DNA of 64,000 nt from Bacillota bacterium (GTDB taxonomy: Bacteria; Bacillota; Clostridia; Lachnospirales; Lachnospiraceae): positions 1 to 64,000 of the forward strand of contig JAEWAK010000003.1 of NCBI GenBank assembly GCA_023391695.1, read 5' to 3'. Under the pieces are notes generated by a model. The model was not told the DNA's origin and ran no database searches. It saw only the letters and a program-made list of their open reading frames with translations. The translations under genes and the position numbers were made by a program. Of this stretch, positions 52,326-60,780 are shown piece after piece. The stretch's first letter is position 1; the number at the start of each line of letters is the position of its first letter.

Positions 52326-53717
52326 TTATCTGATGCAAAGGCTGTCCGACATGACACAGCGTCTCTGCTTTGTAAAGGAACGGGCTGACGTAAGGCCTTC
52401 ACCGGTCCTGCTTGCAATTGTGAAAGTACAGAATCCTTCACCGCCAAAACCCAATGCGGCATAGGAAGGTGCATTTTTAACAAAAATTGCGGTATCGATC
52501 GCCTTACCAAAGCGGGTTATATTGTCAACATTCTTGGAATGCATATGTGCGGAATGGCGGTTGCCGTGTTCCAGCCATACTGCCTTTTCGATTGCATCAT
52601 CAATATCTTTGGCCCTTACGATACCGAGAACCGGCATCATTAATTCTTCTGCGATAAGAGGATGTTCTTTTTCCCCTTCAAAGATAATGCATCTTACGTT
52701 GTCCGGTGCGTTGATACCGATCATGGAAAGCAGTGTACGGGCATCTTTTCCGACACATTTTCTGTTTAATCTGTTGTCTTTTAATACTACGGCAGTCAAT
52801 TTATCCTGTTCTTCTTTGGATATTTCGTAACATCCGTTTTCCAGCAGGTAAAATTTAAGCTCGTCCACAATTTGGTTTACCGCAACGATTTCTTTTTCCG
52901 CGATACAGGGCAGGTTATTATCAAAGGTACAGCCGTTTACAATATCTGCCGCTGCTTTCTTGATGTCCGCAGTCTCGTCAACAAGTACGGGTGGGTTGCC
53001 GGCTCCTGCACCGATCCCCCTTTTTCCTGAGGAAAGTACCGTAGTTACCACTCCGGGACCGCCGGTTGCAACGATAAGGGGAATATCTTTATGCTTTAAC
53101 ATGATGTCACTGGTTGCCATGGTAGGTTTTAAAACGGATACTGCTACGTTATCCGGTCCCCCTACTTCTACAGAAGCTTCATTTACCAGATTAACGGCAA
53201 AGTTTGAAACTTTGATGGCCGCCGGATGGGGATTAAACACTACCGTATTCCCGCCGGCAATCATTCCGATGCTGTTGCAGAGGATTGTTTCACTTGGGTT
53301 GGTGCAGGGAGTGATGGCACCGATTACACCAAAAGGTCCCATCTCGATCAGGGTAAGTCCTCTGTCGCCGGACCAGGCTGTGGTTGTAATATCTTCCGTA
53401 CCGGGTGTTTTTTCCGCCAGTAACTGGTGTTTTAATATCTTATGTCCCACATTGCCCATACCGGTTTCTTCCACACCCATCTTCGCCATGATTTCGGCAT
53501 TTTCCATGGTTTTCTTACGGATATTGCTTATTATCTTTTCACGGCAGTCCATGGAAAGCTTCTGCATTACCGCCTGTGCTTTTTTGGAAGCATTGATTGC
53601 TTCATTCATATCTTCAAAGACACCGGATAATTTATTGCCGCTGCCGTTTGATTCAGGCTGAAGCTTTAATAATACCTGTTTCACGATGTCTTTCACTTGT
53701 GACTCATTTACTACCAC
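52326..53717 (-). CDS. pduP: CoA-acylating propionaldehyde dehydrogenase PduP
   Basis: The 463-residue aldehyde dehydrogenase oxidises propionaldehyde to propionyl-CoA with NAD+ and CoA. An N-terminal targeting helix (ESQVKDIVKQVLLKLQ) is followed by the Rossmann part (ATGGPGVVTTVL, GAGAGNPPVLVD) and the catalytic cysteine in NNLPCIAEKE. The start is GTG, with GGAGG 7 bases upstream inside the end of the previous gene. The 7-bp overlap couples it to the heme-binding-like protein upstream. Confidence 0.93.
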   Translation of the reverse strand: MVVNESQVKDIVKQVLLKLQPESNGSGNKLSGVFEDMNEAINASKKAQAVMQKLSMDCREKIISNIRKKTMENAEIMAKMGVEETGMGNVGHKILKHQLLAEKTPGTEDITTTAWSGDRGLTLIEMGPFGVIGAITPCTNPSETILCNSIGMIAGGNTVVFNPHPAAIKVSNFAVNLVNEASVEVGGPDNVAVSVLKPTMATSDIMLKHKDIPLIVATGGPGVVTTVLSSGKRGIGAGAGNPPVLVDETADIKKAAADIVNGCTFDNNLPCIAEKEIVAVNQIVDELKFYLLENGCYEISKEEQDKLTAVVLKDNRLNRKCVGKDARTLLSMIGINAPDNVRCIIFEGEKEHPLIAEELMMPVLGIVRAKDIDDAIEKAVWLEHGNRHSAHMHSKNVDNITRFGKAIDTAIFVKNAPSYAALGFGGEGFCTFTIASRTGEGLTSARSFTKQRRCVMSDSLCIR

Positions 53718-54358
53718 GTCATAACCTCCTCTAATTTATTTCTGCCAAACGCAGCCAGATCCCGGTCCTGCTCTTCTGTTCCGCCGCTCACTCCAAGGGC
53801 TCCGATTAATTTCCCCTGGTAGATAAGAGGTTCACCTCCGCCAAAGATTACGATCCTGCCTTGATTCGTATGCTGTATTCCGTATAATTCCTGCCCTGGC
53901 TGACTAAGGTTTTTTAACACGGTAGTGGACATTTTTAAAGCTGCCGAGGTATACGCTTTATTTTCCGCCACATCAAAGCTGGCAATATAGGCATCATCCA
54001 TGCAATGAATGGCTACCGGACGGGCCGCACTGTTATAAACCGCAATGACAACCTTCATTCCCAAATCAGCCGCTTTCTCCTCGATTATCCGGATTAAGGC
54101 TGCCGCCTGTTCCAGATTTATATCCGGTTTTGCCTCTTTTTGTTTGGCCGGCAGATATACTTTCATTACGTCTTTCACTACCGATTCAATCATCTGTGTC
54201 CGGCATTTAAGTAATTTATGTTTCATTAGCCTGAGATTATTGTTTAATTCCGAATTACCTGATTTACCTAAGATATCTTCTATCAATCCCGCTAATCTGT
54301 CCAGATCCTGGTATATTTCCGAAAGATTGTTTTTCTCTGTTTCTTTTCTATCCGACAT
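53711..54358 (-). CDS. GlcG/HbpS family protein (PduO C-terminal-like)
   Basis: The 215-residue protein has a roughly 75-residue helical N-terminal part and a C-terminal GlcG/HbpS domain (LEQAAALIRIIEEKAADLGMKVVIAVYNSAARPVAIHCMD, then GALGVSGGTEEQDRDLA). That domain also forms the C-terminal half of PduO, where it binds heme. No adenosyltransferase half is present, consistent with a B12-free pathway. It overlaps pduP by 7 bp. The role is unknown; the first 40 residues are amphipathic and might be a targeting segment (inference). Confidence 0.85.
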   Translation of the reverse strand: MSDRKETEKNNLSEIYQDLDRLAGLIEDILGKSGNSELNNNLRLMKHKLLKCRTQMIESVVKDVMKVYLPAKQKEAKPDINLEQAAALIRIIEEKAADLGMKVVIAVYNSAARPVAIHCMDDAYIASFDVAENKAYTSAALKMSTTVLKNLSQPGQELYGIQHTNQGRIVIFGGGEPLIYQGKLIGALGVSGGTEEQDRDLAAFGRNKLEEVMTW

Positions 54359-54406
54359 ATCATTCCTCTTTCTTTAAGAATGATGGTTTGCAACGAATCA
54401 GCCGGC

Positions 54407-55204
54407 CTATTTTAATCCCAGCTGTTCAATTACTCTTTTTGTGATTTCAGATACTAATTCATTGGCATCTGCGCTCTTATCAGCTTGTCCGCTGCAGCCA
54501 TGGCAACTCTTTTTGCCGTCTTTTAAGTTCTGGCAAAGATTGGCAGGATGCTTACCGGTCATTCCGAACTGTCTGCGGATTTCATATAATCTTTGTACCT
54601 GAGCTTCGGATAATTCCTTTGGTCCGCCCAGCTGTTTTGAAATGAATAATAACTGTGCATAGAACTCAACGGACTCCATCTTATGGTAAGCTGCCAGAAG
54701 GGAATCTGCATAGCTAAGAGCTCCGTGGTTTTCCAATAATACGGCGTCATAATAAGGAAGATATTTTGACACTGCATCCGGAATTTCTTCCGTAGAAGGG
54801 GTACCGTATTCAGCAATAGGAACACATCCAAGTGATATAACGGCTTCCGGCATGATCGGCTGGGTTAAAGGAATACCTGCAATTGCAAATCCGGTTGCAT
54901 ACATAGGATGAGCGTGAACTACGGATACAACATCCGGTCTTTCTTTATATACACGCATATGCATTTTGATTTCGGATGATGGTTTGAAGTTGCCGTTTGC
55001 CTGAATTACCTTACCTTCCTTATCTACTTTACATATATAGTCCGGAGTCATAAAACCTTTGCTTACACCGGTAGGTGTACATAGAAATTCATTGTCATTT
55101 AATTTTACTGAAATGTTACCGTCATTGGCTGCTACCATACCTTTGTTGTAAATTCTTCTGCCAATTTCACATATTTCCTTCTTGATTTCGTATTCAGATG
55201 TCAT
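54407..55204 (-). CDS. fucA: L-fuculose-phosphate aldolase with C-terminal targeting extension
   Basis: This class II aldolase splits L-fuculose-1-phosphate (or rhamnulose phosphate) into lactaldehyde and DHAP. The zinc ligands lie in VVHAHPMY (H97, H99) and LLENHGALS (H160), and the catalytic base region is SSEIKMHM (E78). Family members are about 215 residues. Here residues 216-265 are extra: a Cys-bearing linker (C224, C234, C237) and a terminal amphipathic helix ANELVSEITKRVIEQLG like an encapsulation peptide. It is the first gene after the promoter at 55259-55287, with AAAGGAG as ribosome site. Confidence 0.9.
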   Translation of the reverse strand: MTSEYEIKKEICEIGRRIYNKGMVAANDGNISVKLNDNEFLCTPTGVSKGFMTPDYICKVDKEGKVIQANGNFKPSSEIKMHMRVYKERPDVVSVVHAHPMYATGFAIAGIPLTQPIMPEAVISLGCVPIAEYGTPSTEEIPDAVSKYLPYYDAVLLENHGALSYADSLLAAYHKMESVEFYAQLLFISKQLGGPKELSEAQVQRLYEIRRQFGMTGKHPANLCQNLKDGKKSCHGCSGQADKSADANELVSEITKRVIEQLGLK

Positions 55205-55230
55205 AAATTGTCTCCTTTATTATTGTGGTA

Positions 55231-55338
55231 TTTATTTGTTTTTTGTTTGTTTAACTGTATTGTATCACTTCAAACTGCTTTAGTCAACTCGTTTTTTATG
55301 TTTTTTGTTGTTTTTACTGTTTTTTATTTGTTTGTTAA
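55231..55338 (-). promoter_or_regulatory. fucA promoter with flanking A-tract operator repeats
   Basis: On the minus strand TTGACT (55287-55282) and TACAAT (55264-55259) are 17 bp apart. Related repeats flank it: upstream TTAACAAACAAATAAAAAAC (in 55289-55338, with further AACAAAAAAC copies) and downstream TTAAACAAACAAAAAAC with AAATAAA (55231-55254). DeoR-family repressors often bind such A/T direct repeats. The DeoR gene at 45010-45783 is the natural candidate (inference). Confidence 0.7.
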
Positions 55339-55363
55339 TCAGAAAGAATGCTTGTCTTTCTGA
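55339..55363. other. Hairpin upstream of the fucA promoter
   Basis: TCAGAAAG pairs with CTTTCTGA across a 9-base loop. It is not followed by a T run on either strand in the expected place, so it is not a clear terminator. Confidence 0.4.
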
Positions 55364-55448
55364 CCGGCATCCCTGCATATCGCAAGCAGGCTTGGAATAC
55401 TTCGAATCTAAGAAGTGCGCCTCCCAATATTCTTTTATCCGAAAACTC

Positions 55449-55775
55449 CTATTTCAGATAAAATACCTCTTTCATAAACTTAATCGGTTCCGCTTCATTA
55501 AAATCAAATGAACCTTCCACCATTTTCGAGGTAATTGCATTCCATCTGTTACAGGCCTCACTTTTCGCAATATAAGCATTGGCCGCCTCCACATCATCGC
55601 ATTCGAAGCAATAAAAGAACTGGTTTCCATTTTGGAATATGGAATAGTTCCTATATCCTGCCCTGGTATGTTCCTTAAGGATTTCCGGCCAGGGTTCCAA
55701 ATGCATCTTAACGTATTCCTCCAAATATTCTTCCTTCACCTTCCAGGTCCAGGCATATTTATTACTTTTTTCCAT
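55449..55775 (-). CDS. rhaM: L-rhamnose mutarotase
   Basis: The 108-residue ferredoxin-like fold protein of the RhaM family interconverts alpha and beta L-rhamnose; close relatives act on fucose. Signature parts are YAWTWKVKEEYLEEYVKMHLEPWPEILKEHTRAGYRNYSIF and FYCFECDDVEAANAYIAKSEACNRWNAITSKMVEG. The ATG at 55775 has GGAGG upstream; an earlier ATG at 55811 does not. It lies between the sugar importer genes and fucA, in the same direction. It suggests that rhamnose, as well as or instead of fucose, feeds this locus. Confidence 0.92.
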   Translation of the reverse strand: MEKSNKYAWTWKVKEEYLEEYVKMHLEPWPEILKEHTRAGYRNYSIFQNGNQFFYCFECDDVEAANAYIAKSEACNRWNAITSKMVEGSFDFNEAEPIKFMKEVFYLK

Positions 55776-55807
55776 CTTATTATCCTCCTGATTTTTATAA
55801 TTAACAG

Positions 55808-55836
55808 TCAAAGCAGATATTTACTGCTTTTTGACT
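55808..55836. repeat. Short repeat/hairpin upstream of rhaM
   Basis: TCAAAGCAGATATTTAC (55808-55824) is identical to 40398-40414. Here the hairpin is longer: GTCAAAGCAG/CTGCTTTTTGAC around ATATTTA. Confidence 0.6.
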
Positions 55837-55881
55837 TTATTGAAATAAACCTTTTTTCATTTTGATTGCTTCCCTGTCCCT

Positions 55882-56045
55882 CTCTTTCCTTAACATAAGA
55901 AGCCCTATGCAGTGTACCGTTATGCAGACGGACGTCTTATGTTAAAGAAAGAGGGCTGCTGCAAAATCCAAAGACTACATTACCTGTGTTGTATAATTTC
56001 TGTTCCATACACAGGTTAAATAACTTCAATTTTTGCATCAGCCCT
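55882..56045. repeat. Nested palindromes between importer and mutarotase genes
   Basis: Two adjacent structures: a 19-bp inverted repeat (55882-55900 with 55935-55953, one mismatch) and a second one (55952-55967 with 56029-56045, AGGGCTG...CAGCCCT type) holding an inner perfect 8-bp pair (55982-55989 with 56009-56016). On the minus strand the second structure ends in CTTTCTTT and could terminate after the binding-protein gene. The first may be a small extragenic element. Confidence 0.65.
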
Positions 56046-56054
56046 AATTTCATA

Positions 56055-57137
56055 TTAGTATACTGATTTCCATTCTTCGATGTTTTCAGGGTCAAACTTA
56101 AACGGTGCACCTAAGAGAACTTCCGTACCGCCGTCTGCTGCGGAAATAACTTCATAAGAACCAAGGGAACCGGCTTCAAATTTATCACCTGCCGCACCGG
56201 TAATTTCGCCTTTTACAAGTGCGATGGATGCATAAGCTGCCAAACCGCCCACATCAATGGGATTCCATAAATACATCCAGGGGCAGGAACCGTTTGCAAT
56301 ATATTCTGCCATTTCGCTTGGAAGCCCAAGGCCGGTAACTGCAACTTTTCCGATTAACCCTTTATCGGTAACAACTTTAGCCGCTGCCATGATACCTACG
56401 GTTGTAGGAGCGATAATTGCTTTTAAATCAGGATAATTTTTAAGTAATGCTTCCGTTTCATCTACCGATTTCTGGAATTCATCATCACCGTAAGCAATTT
56501 TAACTAAATCAAGGCCTTTATAGTCTCCTTCTTCCAGTTCCTTCTTCATCCACTCGATCCAGGTATTCTGGTTTGCCGCCTGGCTTGTGGCACTTAAGAT
56601 GGCAATCTGTCCTTCGCCTTTTACCATTTCTTTGGTTGCCTGGATTAAGGTACGTCCGATTTTTTCACTGTCTGCCTGGTTAATATGAACCATACGGCTG
56701 TCTTTATTAACGGATGCATCTAAGGATAATACTTTGATTCCTTGGTCCATGGCTTTTTTCAGGGCCGGCTGGAGTGCGTCAAAATCGTTGCCTGCAATAG
56801 CAATGGCATCTACTTTTTGGGCAATTAATTCATTGATCATGGTAATCTGCGCTTCTGCCGTTGCAGATTCCGGTGCTTTGATGATTGCAGTGGCACCTGC
56901 TGCTTCAATTACTTCTTTAAAGCCGGCGCTTTCTTTTTCATTGTAAGGATTACCTGCACTCTTAACTAATATTGCAAAATTCTTGCCTGCTACGGAATCC
57001 GATGGAGCGGAATTACCCGTATTACCTTCCTGTGCCGGGTTTTGTGCTTCAGGTGCTTTTTTTCCGCAGGCAGCCAAAAGGCTTAAAGATAAGGAAAGTA
57101 AAAGTACCAGTGAAATAACTTTTCTGATTTTTTTCAT
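56055..57137 (-). CDS. Deoxysugar (rhamnose/AI-2 type) binding lipoprotein
   Basis: The 360-residue periplasmic-binding type I lipoprotein has lipobox LLAAC near residue 22. Motifs AIAGNDFDALQPALKKAMDQGIKVLSLDASVN, INQADSEKIGRTLIQ and VTGLGLPSEMAEYI place it in the RhaS/LsrB group. Rhamnose (or fucose) is favoured because rhaM and fucA follow. The start after AGGAGG is MKKIRKVIS. It is preceded by the two permease genes and the ATPase gene. Confidence 0.88.
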   Translation of the reverse strand: MKKIRKVISLVLLLSLSLSLLAACGKKAPEAQNPAQEGNTGNSAPSDSVAGKNFAILVKSAGNPYNEKESAGFKEVIEAAGATAIIKAPESATAEAQITMINELIAQKVDAIAIAGNDFDALQPALKKAMDQGIKVLSLDASVNKDSRMVHINQADSEKIGRTLIQATKEMVKGEGQIAILSATSQAANQNTWIEWMKKELEEGDYKGLDLVKIAYGDDEFQKSVDETEALLKNYPDLKAIIAPTTVGIMAAAKVVTDKGLIGKVAVTGLGLPSEMAEYIANGSCPWMYLWNPIDVGGLAAYASIALVKGEITGAAGDKFEAGSLGSYEVISAADGGTEVLLGAPFKFDPENIEEWKSVY

Positions 57138-57248
57138 AGTAAACCTCCTAAAATATTTTTTATACATTAACAGCTTGCGCTATCTGTAACATAATAATGT
57201 GTGCAATCCGGTATGAAAAAAGCAAAAACAAAAGATACTTTAACACTT

Positions 57249-58259
57249 TTATGCTTCTTTCGCTACCTTCTTTTTAAATATTTTTCCCAGGTTTAATTTA
57301 GGAATCATAACGGCTCCGATCAGGAGACATCCGATAATGATTAACATAACCTGTGAACTTACGTTGATTAACCCTAAACCATACCTTAAGAAACCAATGA
57401 TAAATATGGATATGACTGCACCGGTAAATCTGCCTTTACCGCCGCTGGTGGAGATACCGCCAAGTACTACCATTGCAATGGCATCCATTTCATAAGCCAT
57501 GGCTATGTTTGGCCTTGTACTTCCCATTCTGGAAGTTAAGAAGATTGCCGTGACAGCGGCCATGGTGCCGGTTACCGTATAGATAATTAACCGGATCCGG
57601 TCAACCTGAATGCCGGAATACCGGCTGGTTACCCGATTGCTTCCGATTGCATAAACCCTTCTTCCAAAGGTTGTTTTATGCAGGATAACTCCAAATAAAA
57701 CAGCTAAAACCACAAAGACAATCAGCATATAGGGAATGCTTCCAAAGGAGCCCCAGTATATATCACTGAACCAGGCCGGGAAATTGCCGGATGCCTGATC
57801 TTTTAAAATCATGGTGGCAATACCGCGGTATAAAATCTGGGTGCCTAAGGTAACAATCATAGGTGCCAGCTCTTTATATTTTGTTAAAATAAAACCGTTG
57901 ATAAATCCGCAGAGTGTTCCGGTTAACAAGCAGATCAAAACTGCTGCTCCCATGGGAACCCCCAGGTTGTTATAGGAGACTGCCATGATCACAGAGGACA
58001 GGGCTACTGTTGAACCTACGGAAATATCGATTTCCCCAAGGATCAGTACAAATGCCATCGGCAAAGCCAGGAAAGCTTTTTCCAAAAAGGATGATGTGGC
58101 ATTTAAGAGCCCGTCCGCATTCATATAATAGGGAGATAAATTGGAATTCATGATGTTAATTCCAATAAACAGCAGTACTAAAAACCATTCCCACTGCAGA
58201 AAAAATTTTTTCAAGGAAAACTTCTGTTCCGCGTTTATTACTCTCTTTGACTTACCCAT
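57249..58259 (-). CDS. Sugar ABC transporter permease (RhaP/RhaQ type)
   Basis: The 336-residue permease has about eight to ten hydrophobic segments and the family signatures FVLILGEIDISVGSTVALSS, ELAPMIVTLGTQILYRGIATM and MVVLGGISTSGGKG. It is the second of two adjacent permeases, as in RhaPQ or LsrCD systems. The start is 2 bp after the stop of the other permease, with AGGG upstream. Confidence 0.9.
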   Translation of the reverse strand: MGKSKRVINAEQKFSLKKFFLQWEWFLVLLFIGINIMNSNLSPYYMNADGLLNATSSFLEKAFLALPMAFVLILGEIDISVGSTVALSSVIMAVSYNNLGVPMGAAVLICLLTGTLCGFINGFILTKYKELAPMIVTLGTQILYRGIATMILKDQASGNFPAWFSDIYWGSFGSIPYMLIVFVVLAVLFGVILHKTTFGRRVYAIGSNRVTSRYSGIQVDRIRLIIYTVTGTMAAVTAIFLTSRMGSTRPNIAMAYEMDAIAMVVLGGISTSGGKGRFTGAVISIFIIGFLRYGLGLINVSSQVMLIIIGCLLIGAVMIPKLNLGKIFKKKVAKEA

Positions 58260-58261
58260 AC

Positions 58262-59257
58262 TTAAAGTTCCCTCCTTTTCAGATTTTTCCTGTCAATGGA
58301 TCTTTGGGATGCGGTGTTAATGATAATCGCCAGTATAATAACCAGACCTTTAATTGTATCCTGCCAGAAAGGCGATATATTGATTAACGGCAATGCATTA
58401 TTTAATATACCCAAAGTAATCGTTCCTAATATGACACCCAATACGGTGCCTTTACCGCCGTTTAAGCTGACTCCTCCGATAACACAGGCGGCAATAATAT
58501 CGATTTCAAGTCCGGTAGCCGCATCACCCTGTGCAGATGCATATTTGGACAGCCAGAGTATGCTGACCAGACCGGATAAACCGCCCATAATGGAATAAAC
58601 TAAAATTTTAACACGTTCTATATTAATACCGCTGATCCCTGCAGCTTCCACATTGCTTCCTACCGCATAAATCTTTCTTCCGGTCCTGGTAAATTTAATA
58701 AAATAAGCAAATACGATATAGATCAGGATCGCAACGACGATCATGTTGTTGATTCCTAAAAATTTCCCGGTTGCAAAGGATTTTAATCCTTCCGGCAGCT
58801 GGTAAGCGGCCACCCATTGATTGTTTGCTATGAGATAGGTTGCTCCGCGGTAGACATTCATCAGGCCTAAGGTCGCAATGATAGGAATTACTTTTCCCTT
58901 GGTAATAATAAGTCCTACCAGCAATCCGCATAAGGTTCCCACCAGTATTCCAAGAATAAAGGACAGGACGGTCGGAATTTCCGGATGTGACCTTAATAAT
59001 AGTGCTACCGTCATGCCGGAAAATGCTATGGTGGATCCGATGGAAATATCGATACCGCCGATTAATAAAACGCACATCATGCCGACGGCTAATATACTCA
59101 TCATAACCGCATTGGTTACCAGGTCATTGATATTGGCAACCGACATAAAGGTACTGTTCCTTGCCTGTATGAAGATACACAGGACAATCAGTATCATTAC
59201 CAGGCTCATTTCCCTTGTTCCTGTTAATTTTTTCAAGTTAAACTTACTTTTTTCCAT
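58262..59257 (-). CDS. Sugar ABC transporter permease (RhaP/RhaQ type), first of the pair
   Basis: The 331-residue permease has MCVLLIGGIDISIGSTIAFSG, VIPIIATLGLMNVYRGATYL and IIAACVIGGVSLNGGKGTV. The start at MEKSKFNLKK follows GAGGTGATAAGA; an in-frame GTG (59266) lies inside that site. It forms a heterodimer with the neighbouring permease. Confidence 0.9.
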   Translation of the reverse strand: MEKSKFNLKKLTGTREMSLVMILIVLCIFIQARNSTFMSVANINDLVTNAVMMSILAVGMMCVLLIGGIDISIGSTIAFSGMTVALLLRSHPEIPTVLSFILGILVGTLCGLLVGLIITKGKVIPIIATLGLMNVYRGATYLIANNQWVAAYQLPEGLKSFATGKFLGINNMIVVAILIYIVFAYFIKFTRTGRKIYAVGSNVEAAGISGINIERVKILVYSIMGGLSGLVSILWLSKYASAQGDAATGLEIDIIAACVIGGVSLNGGKGTVLGVILGTITLGILNNALPLINISPFWQDTIKGLVIILAIIINTASQRSIDRKNLKRREL

Positions 59258-59271
59258 TCTTATCACCTCGC

Positions 59272-60780
59272 TTACCCTTTACTGTGAACCGTTTTAGCCA
59301 TGCCCTTTTCCAGTATCGCTTCCTGCGTAGCTTCCCCGCGTAACAGTTCTCCCGTTACCCTGCCTTCACACATTACCACGATCCGGTCACACATACCTAA
59401 AATCTCCGGCATTTCCGAGGACACCATAATGATGGCATACCCCTGACCGGCCAACTCGCCCATAATTTCATAAATAGCCGCCTTTGCACCCACATCCACA
59501 CCTTTGGTGGGTTCATCCAGAATAAGAAGCTTTAAGTCCGATGCCAGCAGTTTTGCAACAACAACTTTCTGCTGGTTTCCTCCGGATAAGGAACTTGCTT
59601 TATCAAAAATGGTTACTGCTTTGGTATCCACCTTTTCCGCCAGCATTTTCCCCAGTTCCCTTTCTTTTTTCTGATTAAGGAGACCATTTTTCGTCATTTC
59701 ACCGATAATGGGCAGGGTGATGTTCTGGCCGATTCCCCAGTCCAGTATCAGCCCCTGACGCTGCCTGTCTTCCGGCAGATAACCGATTCCAAGCTTCATG
59801 GCTTCCAGGGGGCCTTTTATCTGTACTTCTTTGCCGTTAAGGTAAATCTTGCCCGCTTCCTTTGGCTCAATACCAAAAATAGTTTCACAGACTTCCGTAC
59901 GCCCTGCCCCTACCAGTCCCGTAAGGCCTAAGATCTCACCTTTCTTAACCGTAAAACTTACGTCCTTAAAATAACCGGCACGGCTTAAGTTCTCTACTTT
60001 TAAAACTTCTTCCCCGATATTGATGTCCGGTTTCGGGAAGAGCTGTGTAATTTCACGCCCTACCATGGCCACGATTAAATCTTCATTGGTAATACCGTTT
60101 ACATCGTAGCTTCCGATATATTTGGAATCCCGGAATACGGTAACCCTGGTAGCCAGGCGGTACATATCTTCAAAACGGTGGGATATGAATATGATGGAAG
60201 CTCCGTCATCCCGCAATTTCTCCGCTATTTTATATAGTTCTTCACTTTCTCTTTTCGTGAGTGCCGCCGTGGGTTCATCCATAATGATGATCCTGGCTTT
60301 CATGGATAAGGCTTTGGCTATCTCGACCATCTGCTGCTGTGCCACACTTAAGGCACCCATTTCCGTTGTGGCATCAAAGTCCGCACTTAACTGTCTCAGC
60401 AATTCATTGGCTTCGGCATGCATCTGGCTCCAGAGGATTCTGCCCGTTCCCTTTTGGACCTTTTCATGGCCCATAAAGATATTTTCCGTTACCGTAAGAT
60501 GGGGATACGCTGTTACATGCTGATAAATAGCCGCTATTCCGGCTGCCTGGGCTTCCTTGGGATTTTTAAAATTAACTTCCTTTCCATCCAGGTACATACT
60601 GCCTTCCTCCGCTTTATGTACCCCTGTAATTACTTTTATAAAGGTGGATTTACCTGCTCCGTTTTCACCCATTAAAGCATGGATTTCACCTTTCTTTAAC
60701 TGAAAGTGCACATTATCTAAAGCCTTAACACCCGGAAATATTTTGGTTATCCCTTTTAGTTCAAGAACATAATCAGACAT
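59272..60780 (-). CDS. Sugar ABC transporter ATPase (RhaT/RbsA type)
   Basis: The 502-residue double ATPase has a first P-loop GENGAGKST and signature LSVAQQQMVEIAKAL, and a second, degenerate P-loop GLVGAGRTEV with signature LSGGNQQKVVVAKLL and LLILDEPTKGVD. It is the first gene of the importer operon. The start at MSDYVLELK follows GGAGAATGAAC; the ATG two codons earlier overlaps the ribosome site. It powers uptake together with the two permeases and the binding lipoprotein. Confidence 0.92.
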   Translation of the reverse strand: MSDYVLELKGITKIFPGVKALDNVHFQLKKGEIHALMGENGAGKSTFIKVITGVHKAEEGSMYLDGKEVNFKNPKEAQAAGIAAIYQHVTAYPHLTVTENIFMGHEKVQKGTGRILWSQMHAEANELLRQLSADFDATTEMGALSVAQQQMVEIAKALSMKARIIIMDEPTAALTKRESEELYKIAEKLRDDGASIIFISHRFEDMYRLATRVTVFRDSKYIGSYDVNGITNEDLIVAMVGREITQLFPKPDINIGEEVLKVENLSRAGYFKDVSFTVKKGEILGLTGLVGAGRTEVCETIFGIEPKEAGKIYLNGKEVQIKGPLEAMKLGIGYLPEDRQRQGLILDWGIGQNITLPIIGEMTKNGLLNQKKERELGKMLAEKVDTKAVTIFDKASSLSGGNQQKVVVAKLLASDLKLLILDEPTKGVDVGAKAAIYEIMGELAGQGYAIIMVSSEMPEILGMCDRIVVMCEGRVTGELLRGEATQEAILEKGMAKTVHSKG

